DNA from: an uncultured Prevotellaceae bacterium
GTDB lineage: Bacteria > Bacteroidota > Bacteroidia > Bacteroidales > Bacteroidaceae
Direction: 5' to 3'
Assembly (NCBI GenBank): GCA_900313615.1
Contig: OMRP01000013.1
Span: 31,577 to 95,576, forward strand
Length of the DNA stretch: 64,000 nucleotides
Below the pieces are notes generated by a model that did no database searches, was not told the origin of the DNA, and worked only from the letters and a program-made list of their open reading frames with translations. Below are positions 43,079-52,600 of this stretch, piece by piece. Position numbers and translations under genes: made by a program. Numbering within the stretch: the stretch's first letter is position 1; each line of letters opens with the position of its first letter.

Positions 43079-44866
43079 TTATAACTGCATTTTCAAAACA
43101 TTCTCAACATAATCCACAAACGCCTGATTCACCATGCGTATACCGCCAGGTGTGGGGTAATGGCCCGTGAAATACCAATCACCCAAATGATTGGGACAAG
43201 CCTTGTGCAAGCCTTCAATACGCTGAAACACCAGTTCTATAGGTGCTTTCATCCCTTCCGGACGAAGCATCTCCACTATCTTGCCGTTGATTTCTTCCAC
43301 AGTGAACGGCTCGTATATTTTCCGCACATGATTACATGAAAGAGATAGATTGGCCTTACACTTCTTATATGTTTCCGCTATCACGTGTTGTAGTCCTCGC
43401 TCTTTAATGAGAGAGATGGCGGCCCGAAAGGCACAGAGTTCTTCGAGATGCGACATGTCGATACCATAGTAGTCCGGATAACGTATCTGTGGGGAACTCG
43501 ACACCATCACGATTTTCTTTGGGTCCAGACGGTCAAGAATCTTAAAGATGCTTTCCTTGAGCGTCGTGCCACGTACGATGGAATCGTCGATGATGACCAG
43601 TTTGTCCTCGTAGGGTGTGAGTGAGCCATAGGTGATGTCATACACATGTGCCGCGAGGTCGTTTCGTTCACTGCCGTCACTGATAAACGTGCGTAGTTTG
43701 ATGTCCTTCCACACGACCTTTTCTATCCGCACATCGTGGTTAAGTCGTCGTATGCCATCCGTCATGCCATAGAAAGCCACCTCCGCTGTATTGGGGATAT
43801 AGGAAAAAACTGTATGCGCCACATCGCCATCAATCGCTTGCATGATGGCAGGTGTCAATTGCTCGCCCAACCGTTTACGCTCCTGGTAAATGTCGCAGTC
43901 AGAGCCTCGGCTGAAATATATACGCTCAAAGCTACATGCACTGTTTGATGATGGGGAAGGAATCATGGCATGTGAAGAATGGGCTTCCGCAGTCTTGTTT
44001 TCTATTATCTGTTCCAGTTTGACTTCTCCACCCTTGCGAATGATGAGCGATTGCCCAGGTTTCAGTTCCTTAATATCCTCAGCCCGCAAATCGAACGTCG
44101 TTTGGATAACCGGACGTTCCGATGCCAGCACCACCACCTCATCATCCTGATACCAAAATGCGGGACGGATGCCCCACGGGTCGCGCACGGCAAACATCTC
44201 GCCACTGCCTGTCAGTCCACACATCACATAACCGCCATCAAAATGAGGCATTGTGGTCTTCAGCACATTCGCTATCTCCACATGTTCGTCGATATATCGC
44301 GTGATGTCCGTTCCCTCCAAATCCTTTTCGCGAGCCTCCTGATACAGCCGCTCCACTTCGCGATCCAAACGGTGCCCCATCAGTTCCAACGTGATATACG
44401 AGTCGCCAAAGACACGCGGCGACTGCCCTTGTCGAGTCAGAAAATCAAAGACCTCGTCGATATTGGTCATGTTGAAGTTGCCACACAGGCAGAGGTTCTT
44501 GGCCCTCCAGTTGTTACGCCGCAGGAAGGGGTGAACGTATTGCAGTCCTTTTTTTCCCGTGGTAGAATAGCGCAGGTGTCCCATGTAGAGTTGGCCAGCA
44601 AAGGACTCGTCGATACGTTTGAAAATCTCCGTTATCGCATCCTTACCTTCCGCCCTTTCACGAAACATATATTCCTCGCCCACGGTAGCATCCATGTTGA
44701 CACATGCCGCGCCAGCGCCTTCCTGACCACGGTTATGTTGCTTCTCCATCATCAGATAGAGCTTATTCAGCGCATAACGCCACGTGCCGTATTTATGCTC
44801 ATAATACGATAGTGGTTTCAACAGGCGAATCATCGCCACGCCACACTCATGCTTCAGTGGTTCCAT
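43079..44866 (-). CDS. Amidophosphoribosyltransferase-like protein (long PurF type)
   Basis: 595 residues, longer than ordinary PurF (about 470-505). The class II glutaminase begins after a short propeptide-like MEPLKHE at Cys8 (ECGVAMI) and has RGQEGAGAACVN and GHLRYSTTG. The phosphoribosyltransferase half has the PRPP loop LVIIDDSIVRGTT. The family transfers glutamine ammonia to PRPP in purine synthesis; this long, N-assimilation-linked form may be a paralogue with a specialised role. It overlaps the end of pyrG by 20 bp, suggesting translational coupling. An alternative is that it is the only PurF of the cell. Confidence 0.88.
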   Translation of the reverse strand: MEPLKHECGVAMIRLLKPLSYYEHKYGTWRYALNKLYLMMEKQHNRGQEGAGAACVNMDATVGEEYMFRERAEGKDAITEIFKRIDESFAGQLYMGHLRYSTTGKKGLQYVHPFLRRNNWRAKNLCLCGNFNMTNIDEVFDFLTRQGQSPRVFGDSYITLELMGHRLDREVERLYQEAREKDLEGTDITRYIDEHVEIANVLKTTMPHFDGGYVMCGLTGSGEMFAVRDPWGIRPAFWYQDDEVVVLASERPVIQTTFDLRAEDIKELKPGQSLIIRKGGEVKLEQIIENKTAEAHSSHAMIPSPSSNSACSFERIYFSRGSDCDIYQERKRLGEQLTPAIMQAIDGDVAHTVFSYIPNTAEVAFYGMTDGIRRLNHDVRIEKVVWKDIKLRTFISDGSERNDLAAHVYDITYGSLTPYEDKLVIIDDSIVRGTTLKESIFKILDRLDPKKIVMVSSSPQIRYPDYYGIDMSHLEELCAFRAAISLIKERGLQHVIAETYKKCKANLSLSCNHVRKIYEPFTVEEINGKIVEMLRPEGMKAPIELVFQRIEGLHKACPNHLGDWYFTGHYPTPGGIRMVNQAFVDYVENVLKMQL

Positions 44867-46517
44867 TGATACATGCTTTAGTGAAACTCATAAACAACGG
44901 GTGTGGGTGCAGCACCGTTGAGGAATATTCAGGGTGAAACTGCGTACCGATATACCATTTCTTTTCTGGTATTTCAACAATCTCCACAAGATGAGCGTCG
45001 GGGTTGATACCCACGCATTTCATGCCTGCCGACTCAAACTCCTGCAGATAACGGTTGTTGAACTCATAGCGGTGGCGGTGTCTTTCCTGTATGTGAGATT
45101 CCCTGCCGTAAGCCTCCATGACGCGGCTGCCGTTGACGAGTTCACACTCGTAAGCACCGAGCCGCATCGTGCCGCCCATCTGCGTGACGCTCTTCTGCTC
45201 TTCCATGATGTCAATGACATTATGCGCTGTCTTCTCATCCATCTCGGCACTGTTGGCATCTTTGTAGCCCAACACATTACGCGCAAATTCAATCACCATC
45301 ATCTGCATACCCAGACAGATGCCAAAGGTGGGGATGTCGTTGGTACGCGTATATTCCGCCGCCACAATCTTTCCCTCGATGCCGCGCCGTCCAAAACCGG
45401 GACAGATGACGATGCCCGCCATACCATGGAGTTTCTCGGCCACGTTCTCGTGCGTTATCTCCTCACTGTTGATGAAATGGATTTTGGCCTTCACATCATT
45501 GTAAATACTTGCGAGATTCAAACTCTCTCGAATGCTCTTATAAGCATCCTGCAAGTCGTACTTCCCAACGAGTCCGATATGCACCTCACTGCTGGCGTTG
45601 CGCTGTTTGTCCAAAAAGTCGTGCCAGGGCTTCATGGCTGGCGTCTCACCCACGGGGATACATATCTTGCGCAAGATAGCCGCATCGAGACCCTGTCTCT
45701 GCATGTTCACAGGCACTTCGTAAATGCTTGGCATATCCTCGCTCTGCACCACACACTCCAAATCGACATTACAAAACGACGCCACCTTCATGCGCAGGGC
45801 ATTGTCAAGGTGGCGTTCCGTTCGCAGCACGAGGATATCAGGTTGGATACCCATCCCTTGCAACTCTTTCACGGAGTGTTGTGTCGGTTTGGTCTTCAAC
45901 TCCCCGGCAGCCTTCAGGTAAGGAACATACGTCAGATGCACACATACAGCATCTTTGCCCAGCTGCCAACGAAGTTGTCGGATGGCTTCCATAAACGGCG
46001 CACTCTCGATGTCGCCAATCGTTCCACCCACTTCGGTAATCACGAAGTCAAGATCCTCTTCATCTGCTGCTACATATTTTTCACTATTCACCATTCTCTT
46101 TGTATCTTTCGCTATTCCCTCCTCACTTAGACGAAGCATCCGCCGTTTGATCTCGTCGGTGATATGTGGCACCACCTGGATGGTCTTGCCCAGATAATCG
46201 CCGTGGCGTTCGCGGTCTATCACCGTTTTATAGATGCGCCCAGTGGTAATGCTGTTGTGACACGTGGTGTGGATGCCCGTAAACCGCTCATAGTGTCCAA
46301 GGTCTAGGTCGGTCTCCATACCGTCCTCGGTCACATAGCACTCTCCATGCTCGTAGGGGTTCAATGTGCCCGGGTCGATGTTGATGTAAGGATCGAATTT
46401 CTGGATAGTCACTTTATAGCCACGCGCTTGCAACAATTTTCCGATGCTGGCGGAGATGATACCCTTTCCCAACGAGGAAACCACACCGCCCGTGACAAAG
46501 ATGTATTTTGTACCCAT
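44847..46517 (-). CDS. pyrG: CTP synthase
   Basis: 556 residues, normal length. The N-terminal synthetase has FVTGGVVSSLGKGIISASIGKLL and KFDPYINIDPGTLNPYEHGE. The C-terminal class I glutaminase has the Cys of GICLGMQMMVIEFARNVLG (about residue 400) and HPEYSS. It aminates UTP to CTP using glutamine. First gene of the minus-strand run pyrG-purF-carA-carB-asnB. Its promoter at 46577-46610 lies beneath a CATTTTG array with about 31-bp spacing. Confidence 0.97.
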   Translation of the reverse strand: MGTKYIFVTGGVVSSLGKGIISASIGKLLQARGYKVTIQKFDPYINIDPGTLNPYEHGECYVTEDGMETDLDLGHYERFTGIHTTCHNSITTGRIYKTVIDRERHGDYLGKTIQVVPHITDEIKRRMLRLSEEGIAKDTKRMVNSEKYVAADEEDLDFVITEVGGTIGDIESAPFMEAIRQLRWQLGKDAVCVHLTYVPYLKAAGELKTKPTQHSVKELQGMGIQPDILVLRTERHLDNALRMKVASFCNVDLECVVQSEDMPSIYEVPVNMQRQGLDAAILRKICIPVGETPAMKPWHDFLDKQRNASSEVHIGLVGKYDLQDAYKSIRESLNLASIYNDVKAKIHFINSEEITHENVAEKLHGMAGIVICPGFGRRGIEGKIVAAEYTRTNDIPTFGICLGMQMMVIEFARNVLGYKDANSAEMDEKTAHNVIDIMEEQKSVTQMGGTMRLGAYECELVNGSRVMEAYGRESHIQERHRHRYEFNNRYLQEFESAGMKCVGINPDAHLVEIVEIPEKKWYIGTQFHPEYSSTVLHPHPLFMSFTKACINGTTEA

Positions 46518-46576
46518 ATCATGTTGTTTTGAAGTTTGCTTATCCTTTTTACCTTATCACATGCTACTTTTGGCCG

Positions 46577-46610
46577 CAAAGTTAGTACATTTTGAAAGAA
46601 ATATTTCAAA
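46577..46610 (-). promoter_or_regulatory. Promoter of the pyrG operon
   Basis: The minus strand has TTTG (46607-46610), 22 bp, then TAACTTTG (46577-46584). Transcription would start near 46570, 53 bp before the pyrG start. Confidence 0.75.
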
Positions 46611-46738
46611 TTAACTTTCATTTTGATTGTTAAATACTTTAAGAGGTGTCATTTTGTAAAGTTTCCCATTCATAATTAATACCATTTGTTAACACTTTGA
46701 CACCGAAAAGCGTCATTTCGTTACAAAGCGTCATTTCG
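46588..46738. promoter_or_regulatory. CATTTTG array upstream of pyrG, about 31-bp pitch
   Basis: CATTTTG or near variants start at 46588, 46619, 46650, 46683 (CATTTG), 46714 (CATTTCG) and 46732 (CATTTCG). The steps are 31, 31, 33, 31 and 18 bp. The first lies in the promoter spacer and the rest upstream. An array with the same layout stands upstream of glnK. Confidence 0.7.
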
Positions 46739-46740
46739 AT

Positions 46741-46779
46741 AAAAAAATTCCCCTCCCCTGCCTCACCGCAGAAGAGGGG
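46741..46779 (-). terminator. Terminator of the glnK-amtB-porin operon
   Basis: On the minus strand CCCCTCTTCTGC pairs with GCAGGGGAGGGG (12 bp including two G.U) around a 6-nt loop, followed by a run of seven Ts. It lies 22 bp after the porin stop. Confidence 0.85.
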
Positions 46780-46801
46780 ACACACTCCCGGTTCTGTTCA
46801 T

Positions 46802-47512
46802 TTATGGATGCAGCGTCAAACCAAGAACCAGGTAAGCCTTTTGTGAACACGGATTGGCCGTGACCTGTCCGAAAACGGGAATTGAAAAAGAGTCAGTCAC
46901 CTTGATTTCTTTGTCCGCCCTCAACGTTAGGTTTGTCACGGCAAAGCCCGTCGTGCCATAATAATCAGTGGCATATGGGACCACGCCTGCAGCGGCCGTC
47001 CAATCCACGGTTACGAGTTTGAACGGGACTGCCACTTCCGCATAACTGCTATAGGCCCTTTTACCATCCTTGTTTACGCCATCATTACCAGCGAAGTTGG
47101 TAAACCATTGCAACGAGGCAAAACCGAAGTCGTAACCAATGTTAGCCTCGAACACATGGTTCGTTTCGTGGGCATCATACTTAAAATAACGGTTCTTTGG
47201 GTCGAGCCCTTCATTGAGCCAATAATCGGTCACACCGATATTCAAGCCGCCGATGGTGTATGCCAGCGTCAAGTCGAATTCCTTCGTGTCGGAAGCGTCG
47301 GTGAGTCCAACGCTACCCCAAGCTGTCAAAGACAGGCCTTTATAACCCACGCCCAACGTAGGTTGCAGCGACACGTTTCCCAAATCCTGTCCACGCCAGA
47401 TATAACTACTTACGATATCTCCACTTATCGTCGTCTCTATCTCATCCTGTGCATAGGAGGTGGCCCCGACGGCCAACCCCAATGCAAATAATACAATCTT
47501 TTTCATTTTCAT
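46802..47512 (-). CDS. TorF-like (Gcw_chp) outer-membrane porin
   Basis: 236 residues. A signal peptide (MKMKKIVLFALGLAVGATSYAQ) is followed by amphipathic strands rich in Tyr, Trp and Gly. The typical beginning IVSSYIWRGQDLGNVSLQPTLGVGYKGLSL belongs to the TorF/Gcw_chp putative porins. The C-terminus LVLGLTLHP fits a barrel. It lies 14 bp after amtB, in the same operon as glnK-amtB, and could let ammonium or another small nitrogen source through the outer membrane; that role is inferred only from position. Confidence 0.8.
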   Translation of the reverse strand: MKMKKIVLFALGLAVGATSYAQDEIETTISGDIVSSYIWRGQDLGNVSLQPTLGVGYKGLSLTAWGSVGLTDASDTKEFDLTLAYTIGGLNIGVTDYWLNEGLDPKNRYFKYDAHETNHVFEANIGYDFGFASLQWFTNFAGNDGVNKDGKRAYSSYAEVAVPFKLVTVDWTAAAGVVPYATDYYGTTGFAVTNLTLRADKEIKVTDSFSIPVFGQVTANPCSQKAYLVLGLTLHP

Positions 47513-47526
47513 TATTCTTTTAACTC

Positions 47527-48780
47527 TTAGTTATAACATGCCTCGCCATGCTCGTAGATGTCGAGACCTTCCTCTTCAATTCGCTTATCAACGCGCAGAC
47601 CATGCAGTTTCTTGATGCCGTAGAACAAGACAAAACCACAGGCGGCGGCCCAGAGGTCAATAATCATTATGCCAAAGCATTCCGCTCCGAAGAATCCCCA
47701 ACCGTGACCGTAAAACGCGCCGTTGCTGGTAGACAACAGACCCGTCATCAGAGTGCCGAGGATACCACACACACCATGTACCGACGAGGCACCCACAGGA
47801 TCATCAATATGCAACTGATGGTCGATGAATTCAATGGCAAACACCAGCACCAGTCCGCACACCAGTCCGATAATGACCGCACCTATTGGCGACACGAGGT
47901 CACAACCTGCCGTGATGCCCACGAGACCAGCCAACACACCATTCAACGTCAGCGAAAGCGACGGTTTGCCGTACTTTATCCATGTGATGAGCATCGTTGC
48001 CAAGCCACCTGCAGCAGCCGCCAGATTGGTCGTCAGGAACACATGGCTGATGGCCACACGATTTACCTCACCGCTAGCAGCCAACTGCGAGCCAGGGTTA
48101 AAACCGAACCAACCCAACCAGAGGATGAACACCCCCAGCGCAGCCATCGTGAGGTTATGGCCAGGAATAGCACGACTTTTTCCTTCCTTGGTATATTTAC
48201 CCACGCGTGGTCCCAGCGCCATCGCACCTATCAGCGCCAACACGCCCCCCACGCTATGCACGATGGCAGACCCCGCGAAATCGTGGAACACATCGCCAAA
48301 CGTCGACATCATGAAACTGTCATCGGCAGCGTTGCAGAGCCAACCACCACCCCACGTCCAATGGCCCTCGATGGGGTAAATGAAAAGTGAGATGACAGCA
48401 CTGTAAACGAGGTACATAGAGAATTTCGTGCGCTCAGCCATAGCGCCGCTGACGATGGTTGCCGAAGTGGCGCAGAACACCGTCTCGAAAATCAGGAATC
48501 CCTCTACGGGCAGGTCACCCTTGTAGAAACTCAGGTCGCCCCAGTTGGGCATGCCAATGAACCCTGCCCCATCGCTGCCGAACATAAAACCAAAGCCGAG
48601 AAAGAAAAACAACAACGAACCAAACATGAAATCCACAAAGTTCTTCATCAAGATGTTCGCTGTGTTTTTACCGCGCGTAAAACCAGCCTCACATAACGCA
48701 AAACCTGACTGCATCCAAAAAACCAGCATGGCTGCCAACAGCATCCATACGGTATCGAGTGATAATCCTATCTCGTTCAT
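47527..48780 (-). CDS. amtB: Ammonium transporter
   Basis: 417 residues from the ATG at 48780 (MNEIGLSLDTVWMLLAAMLVF). Eleven hydrophobic segments are seen. Family marks are ALCEAGFTRGKNTANILMKN, the pore His pair in DFAGSAIVHSVGG and GASSVHGVCGILG, and FNPGSQLAA. The C-terminal tail (DKRIEEEGLDIYEHGEACYN) is the GlnK-contact region. It conducts NH4+/NH3 across the inner membrane. It is 29 bp after glnK, the standard pairing. Confidence 0.97.
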   Translation of the reverse strand: MNEIGLSLDTVWMLLAAMLVFWMQSGFALCEAGFTRGKNTANILMKNFVDFMFGSLLFFFLGFGFMFGSDGAGFIGMPNWGDLSFYKGDLPVEGFLIFETVFCATSATIVSGAMAERTKFSMYLVYSAVISLFIYPIEGHWTWGGGWLCNAADDSFMMSTFGDVFHDFAGSAIVHSVGGVLALIGAMALGPRVGKYTKEGKSRAIPGHNLTMAALGVFILWLGWFGFNPGSQLAASGEVNRVAISHVFLTTNLAAAAGGLATMLITWIKYGKPSLSLTLNGVLAGLVGITAGCDLVSPIGAVIIGLVCGLVLVFAIEFIDHQLHIDDPVGASSVHGVCGILGTLMTGLLSTSNGAFYGHGWGFFGAECFGIMIIDLWAAACGFVLFYGIKKLHGLRVDKRIEEEGLDIYEHGEACYN

Positions 48781-48809
48781 ACTCTTTTTACCTTTTTTAT
48801 TATACAATC

Positions 48810-49157
48810 TTATTTCTTGTCTCTAAGCACGGTGTCGCCGTTCTCTCCTGTGCGGATGCTCCACGTATCGATCATGTCGCTCACGAAAATACGTCCGTCG
48901 CCCACCTCTCCCGTGTGTGCCACATTGAGGATGACCTTCACCGTTGGTTCCACAAAATGGTCACGACATACTATGGTCAGCGCTACCCGTTCTATCACAT
49001 CCGTTGAATATTGAACACCACGATATATCCTTTCCTGTCGGCTCTGTCCGATGCCATGCACGTTATGGTACTCAAACCAGTCGATGTCCGACTGGAGCAA
49101 CGCTTCCTTTACATCCTCGAACTTCGTCTTGCGGATGATTGCTTCAATCTTCTTCAT
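48810..49157 (-). CDS. glnK: PII nitrogen signalling protein GlnK
   Basis: 115 residues, PII length. MKKIEAIIRKTKFEDVKEAL begins the fold. The T-loop region (about 37-54) has YRGVQYS, so the Tyr in the usual uridylylation position is present. VALTIVCRDHFVEPTVKVILNVAHTGEVGDGRIFV carries the B-loop signature TGEVGDGRIF. PII senses ATP/ADP and 2-oxoglutarate and blocks AmtB when nitrogen is plentiful. First gene of glnK-amtB-porin, behind a consensus promoter and the CATTTTG array. Confidence 0.96.
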   Translation of the reverse strand: MKKIEAIIRKTKFEDVKEALLQSDIDWFEYHNVHGIGQSRQERIYRGVQYSTDVIERVALTIVCRDHFVEPTVKVILNVAHTGEVGDGRIFVSDMIDTWSIRTGENGDTVLRDKK

Positions 49158-49227
49158 ACCTTTTTCTTTTTAACCTTAATAAATAACTAAGCCCTATCAT
49201 TGGACTACTTTCCGTCAATTGACGATG

Positions 49228-49259
49228 CAAAAGTAAGGCATTTTGCCAACAATAGCAAA
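49228..49259 (-). promoter_or_regulatory. Promoter of glnK-amtB
   Basis: The minus strand has TTTG (49256-49259), 20 bp, then TACTTTTG (49228-49235). Transcription would start near 49221, leaving a leader of about 64 nt. Confidence 0.85.
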
Positions 49260-49389
49260 GAAAATGTATCATTTTGAATATTAAATACACAAATATTTAT
49301 CATTTTGTAAAGTTGCAAAATACTTTTATTTGCATACTGCTGTCGTTTTGCTTCAAAAACACACCATTTCGTTACAAAGCGTCATTTGG
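49239..49389. promoter_or_regulatory. CATTTTG array upstream of glnK, about 31-bp pitch
   Basis: Words start at 49239, 49271 and 49302 (all CATTTTG), 49333 (CATACTG, weak), 49365 (CATTTCG) and 49383 (CATTTGG). The steps are 32, 31, 31, 32 and 18 bp. Measured from the left edge of the -7 element the offsets are 11, 43, 74, 105, 137 and 155, within two bases of the pyrG array. 49365-49387 is a 23-base exact match to 46714-46736. Confidence 0.7.
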
Positions 49390-49566
49390 GCTATCCACTT
49401 TTGCTGTGTGCGAACACAGATAACTAAAAAATGGGACATTTTGTCAAAGTGTAAGATGAAACTGAAAAAACGCACCCGATTGTTTTCAAAACGACAGCGA
49501 AAACGGATATTTTTGAGCAATATGTCAAATAGGTTCAATTTTTAGACAATAAAAGTTAGTAAAAGT

Positions 49567-49597
49567 TTTGAAAGTATAACATAATGATATATCTTTG
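49567..49597 (+). promoter_or_regulatory. Promoter of gltB
   Basis: TTTG (49567-49570), 19 bp, TATCTTTG (49590-49597). It points toward gltB, whose ATG is 42 bp downstream. The CATTTTG array lies about 200 bp upstream in the shared intergenic region. Confidence 0.85.
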
Positions 49598-49638
49598 CAC
49601 TCGAAAACAGACAGAATGTCAGTTAAAGTAAGGATAAT

Positions 49639-52600
49639 ATGACAGATTGCAAACTTCAAACACTCAAACAACAACAGAAAGGACTCTACCAATCTTGTTA
49701 TGAGCACGATGCTTGTGGTGTGGGTATGGTGGTGAATATTCACGGAAGCAAGAGCCATGAGTTGGTGGACAATGCGCTGAAGGTGTTGGAGAACATGGAA
49801 CATCGCGGCGCAGAAACCCGTGACAAGACTGGCGACGGTGCCGGTATTATGGTTCAGATACCACATGAGTTTATCTTGTTGCAAGGCATTCCCGTGCCAG
49901 AGAAAGGAAAGTACGGCACAGGACTGGTGTTCCTGCCGAAAGATGGCCAGGCCCAGCACGAGATACTGAGCGTGATGATAGAAGAGATAGAACGTGAGGG
50001 ACTGACACTGATGCACCTGAGAGCCGTGCCTACGAATCCAGAGGTATTGGGAGCGGCGGCGCGCGAAGTGGAACCAGACATCAAGCAGGTTTTCGTGACC
50101 GGAATATCCGACGAAGACGTACCCGTGTTCGAGCGTGTATTATACAAAGTACGTAAAAGGATAGAGAATCGTATCGACAACAAGGACTTTTATATTTGCT
50201 CGTTGTCGAACAAGAATATTGTCTACAAAGGAATGCTGACCAGTGGACAGTTACGACGCTATTTCCCCGATTTGTCCAACGATTATTTCACGAGCGGACT
50301 GGCGCTGGTACACTCACGTTTCAGCACAAACACATTCCCCACGTGGTCATTGGCCCAGCCTTTTCGTCTGTTGGCCCACAATGGCGAGATCAACACCATC
50401 CGCGGCAATCGCGGTTGGATGAAGGCGCGTGAGAGCGTTCTCAACAGCGAGGCGTTGGGCGACATCAAGGATTTACGTCCCATCGTCCAAGAAGGCATGA
50501 GCGATTCCGCCAGTCTGGACAACGTCTTCGAGTTTTTGATGATGAGCGGGCTCTCGTTGCCCCAGGCAATGGCTATCCTCGTACCTGAGAGTTTCAACGA
50601 CAAGAACCCCATCAGCGAAGATTTGAAGGCTTTCTATGAATACCACTCCATCCTGATGGAACCATGGGACGGTCCTGCCGCCCTGCTCTTCTCCGACGGA
50701 CGGTATGCTGGCGGTATGCTCGACCGAAACGGCCTGCGCCCCAGTCGTTATACGATTACGAAAAATGGCATGATGGTAGTGGCCAGCGAAGTCGGCGTGA
50801 TGGATTTTGAACCTGGCGACGTCGTGAGCAAAGGTCGACTGCAGCCGGGAAAAATTCTTCTCATCGACACCCAAGAAGGCAAGATATACTATGATGCCGA
50901 GATAAAAGACCAGTTGGCCAAGGCCCATCCCTATCGAGAGTGGCTGAGCGAGAACCGCGTACAACTGGAGAAGCTGAAGAGTGGCCGCCATGTGGAGAAT
51001 AGCGTGGCCGACTTTGACAAGAAACTCACCACCTTTGGTTTCGGACAAGAAGACATCGACAAGACCATCATTCCCATGGCCACGGCGGGACAGGAGCCCG
51101 TGGCAGCGATGGGCAACGATACACCACTGGCTGTGGTGAGCGACCGTCCACAGGTGCTCTTCAATTATTTCCGCCAGCAGTTCGCCCAAGTGACGAACCC
51201 CGCCATCGACCCCATCCGCGAGGAGTTGGTGATGAGTTTGACAGAATATATCGGTGCCGTAGAAACCAACATATTGACACCTGATGCAAGCAATTGCAAG
51301 ATGGTGCGTCTGCCACAACCCGTATTAACGAACACGCAACTCGACATTTTATGCAACATCAGGTATAAAGGTTTCAAGACCCAGAAACTCGCCATGCTCT
51401 TCGATAAGCAGCAGGGTGAGGAAGGGTTGCGCAAAGCCATAGATGACCTTTGTCACGAAGCAGAGACCAGTGTGGATGAAGGTGTGAACTATATCATCCT
51501 TTCCGACCGCGACATCGACGAGCAGCACGCTGCGATTCCAAGTCTGCTGGCCGTCTCGGCCGTCCACCACTATCTCATTAGCGTGGGCAAGCGCGTGCAG
51601 ACCGCCTTGATTGTAGAAAGTGGTGAGATTCGCGAGACGATGCACGCCGCCTTACTGTTGGGCTATGGTGCGAGTGCCCTGTGCCCGTACATGACGTTTG
51701 CCATCCTCGATGATTTGGTGAAAAAAGGTAAGATTCAGGAAGAGTATGCCACGGCAGAAAGTCACTATATCAAAGCGGTGGACAAAGGTCTGAAAAAAAT
51801 CATGAGCAAGATGGGCATATCCACCATCCGTTCCTATCGTGGCGCCAAAATTTTCGAAAGCATCGGACTGGGCGAAGGTCTCTTGAAACGTTACTTCGGC
51901 ACGGAGGTGAGCACCATCGGTGGCATCGGGCTAAAGGAGATTGCGCGGGATGCCATCCGTCTGCATGAGCAAGGAATGGCGGTCGTCAATCCTGCAAGCG
52001 GCATGCTTAATTCCCCACTTAAAAACCAAGGTCTGTTCGCGTGGCGCAAGGACGGCATCAAGCATGCCTGGAACCCCGAGACTATTGCCCATCTGCAGTT
52101 GGCCACCCGCTTGGGTAGTTATCAAAAGTTCAAGGAATGGGCATCGCTGGTTGACGACAAGGAAAGCCCCATCTTCATCCGCGACTTCTTCGGATGGAAG
52201 AAAGCGACCACACCCACGCCTATCGACGAGGTGGAACCTGTGGAAAATATCGTGAAACATTTCGTTACGGGTGCCATGAGTTTTGGCGCTTTGAGCATTG
52301 AGGCACATGAAGCGTTGACATTGGCGATGAACAGGCTCGGCACACGAAGCAATACCGGTGAAGGGGGAGAGGACAATGCGCGTTATCATACAGAGGTGGA
52401 CGGTGTCAGCCTGAGCAGCAAGACCAAACAGATAGCAAGCGGAAGGTTTGGCGTGACGGCTGAATACCTTGTAAATGCCGAGGAAATACAGATAAAAGTG
52501 GCGCAAGGTGCCAAGCCAGGCGAGGGAGGTCAGTTGCCCGGTTTCAAGGTCAATGACATTATCGCCAAGACACGTAATGCCATCCCCGGCATCTCGCTCA

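Noticed and set aside
44934-46130. Plus-strand open frame of 398 codons opposite pyrG
   Set aside because: Antisense to CTP synthase, no motifs, no promoter or conserved start.
49490-49590. A 31-bp CATTTTG array for gltB
   Set aside because: Looking in the coding-strand orientation, only one weak word (CATAATG at 49580) lies near the expected place; no regular series.
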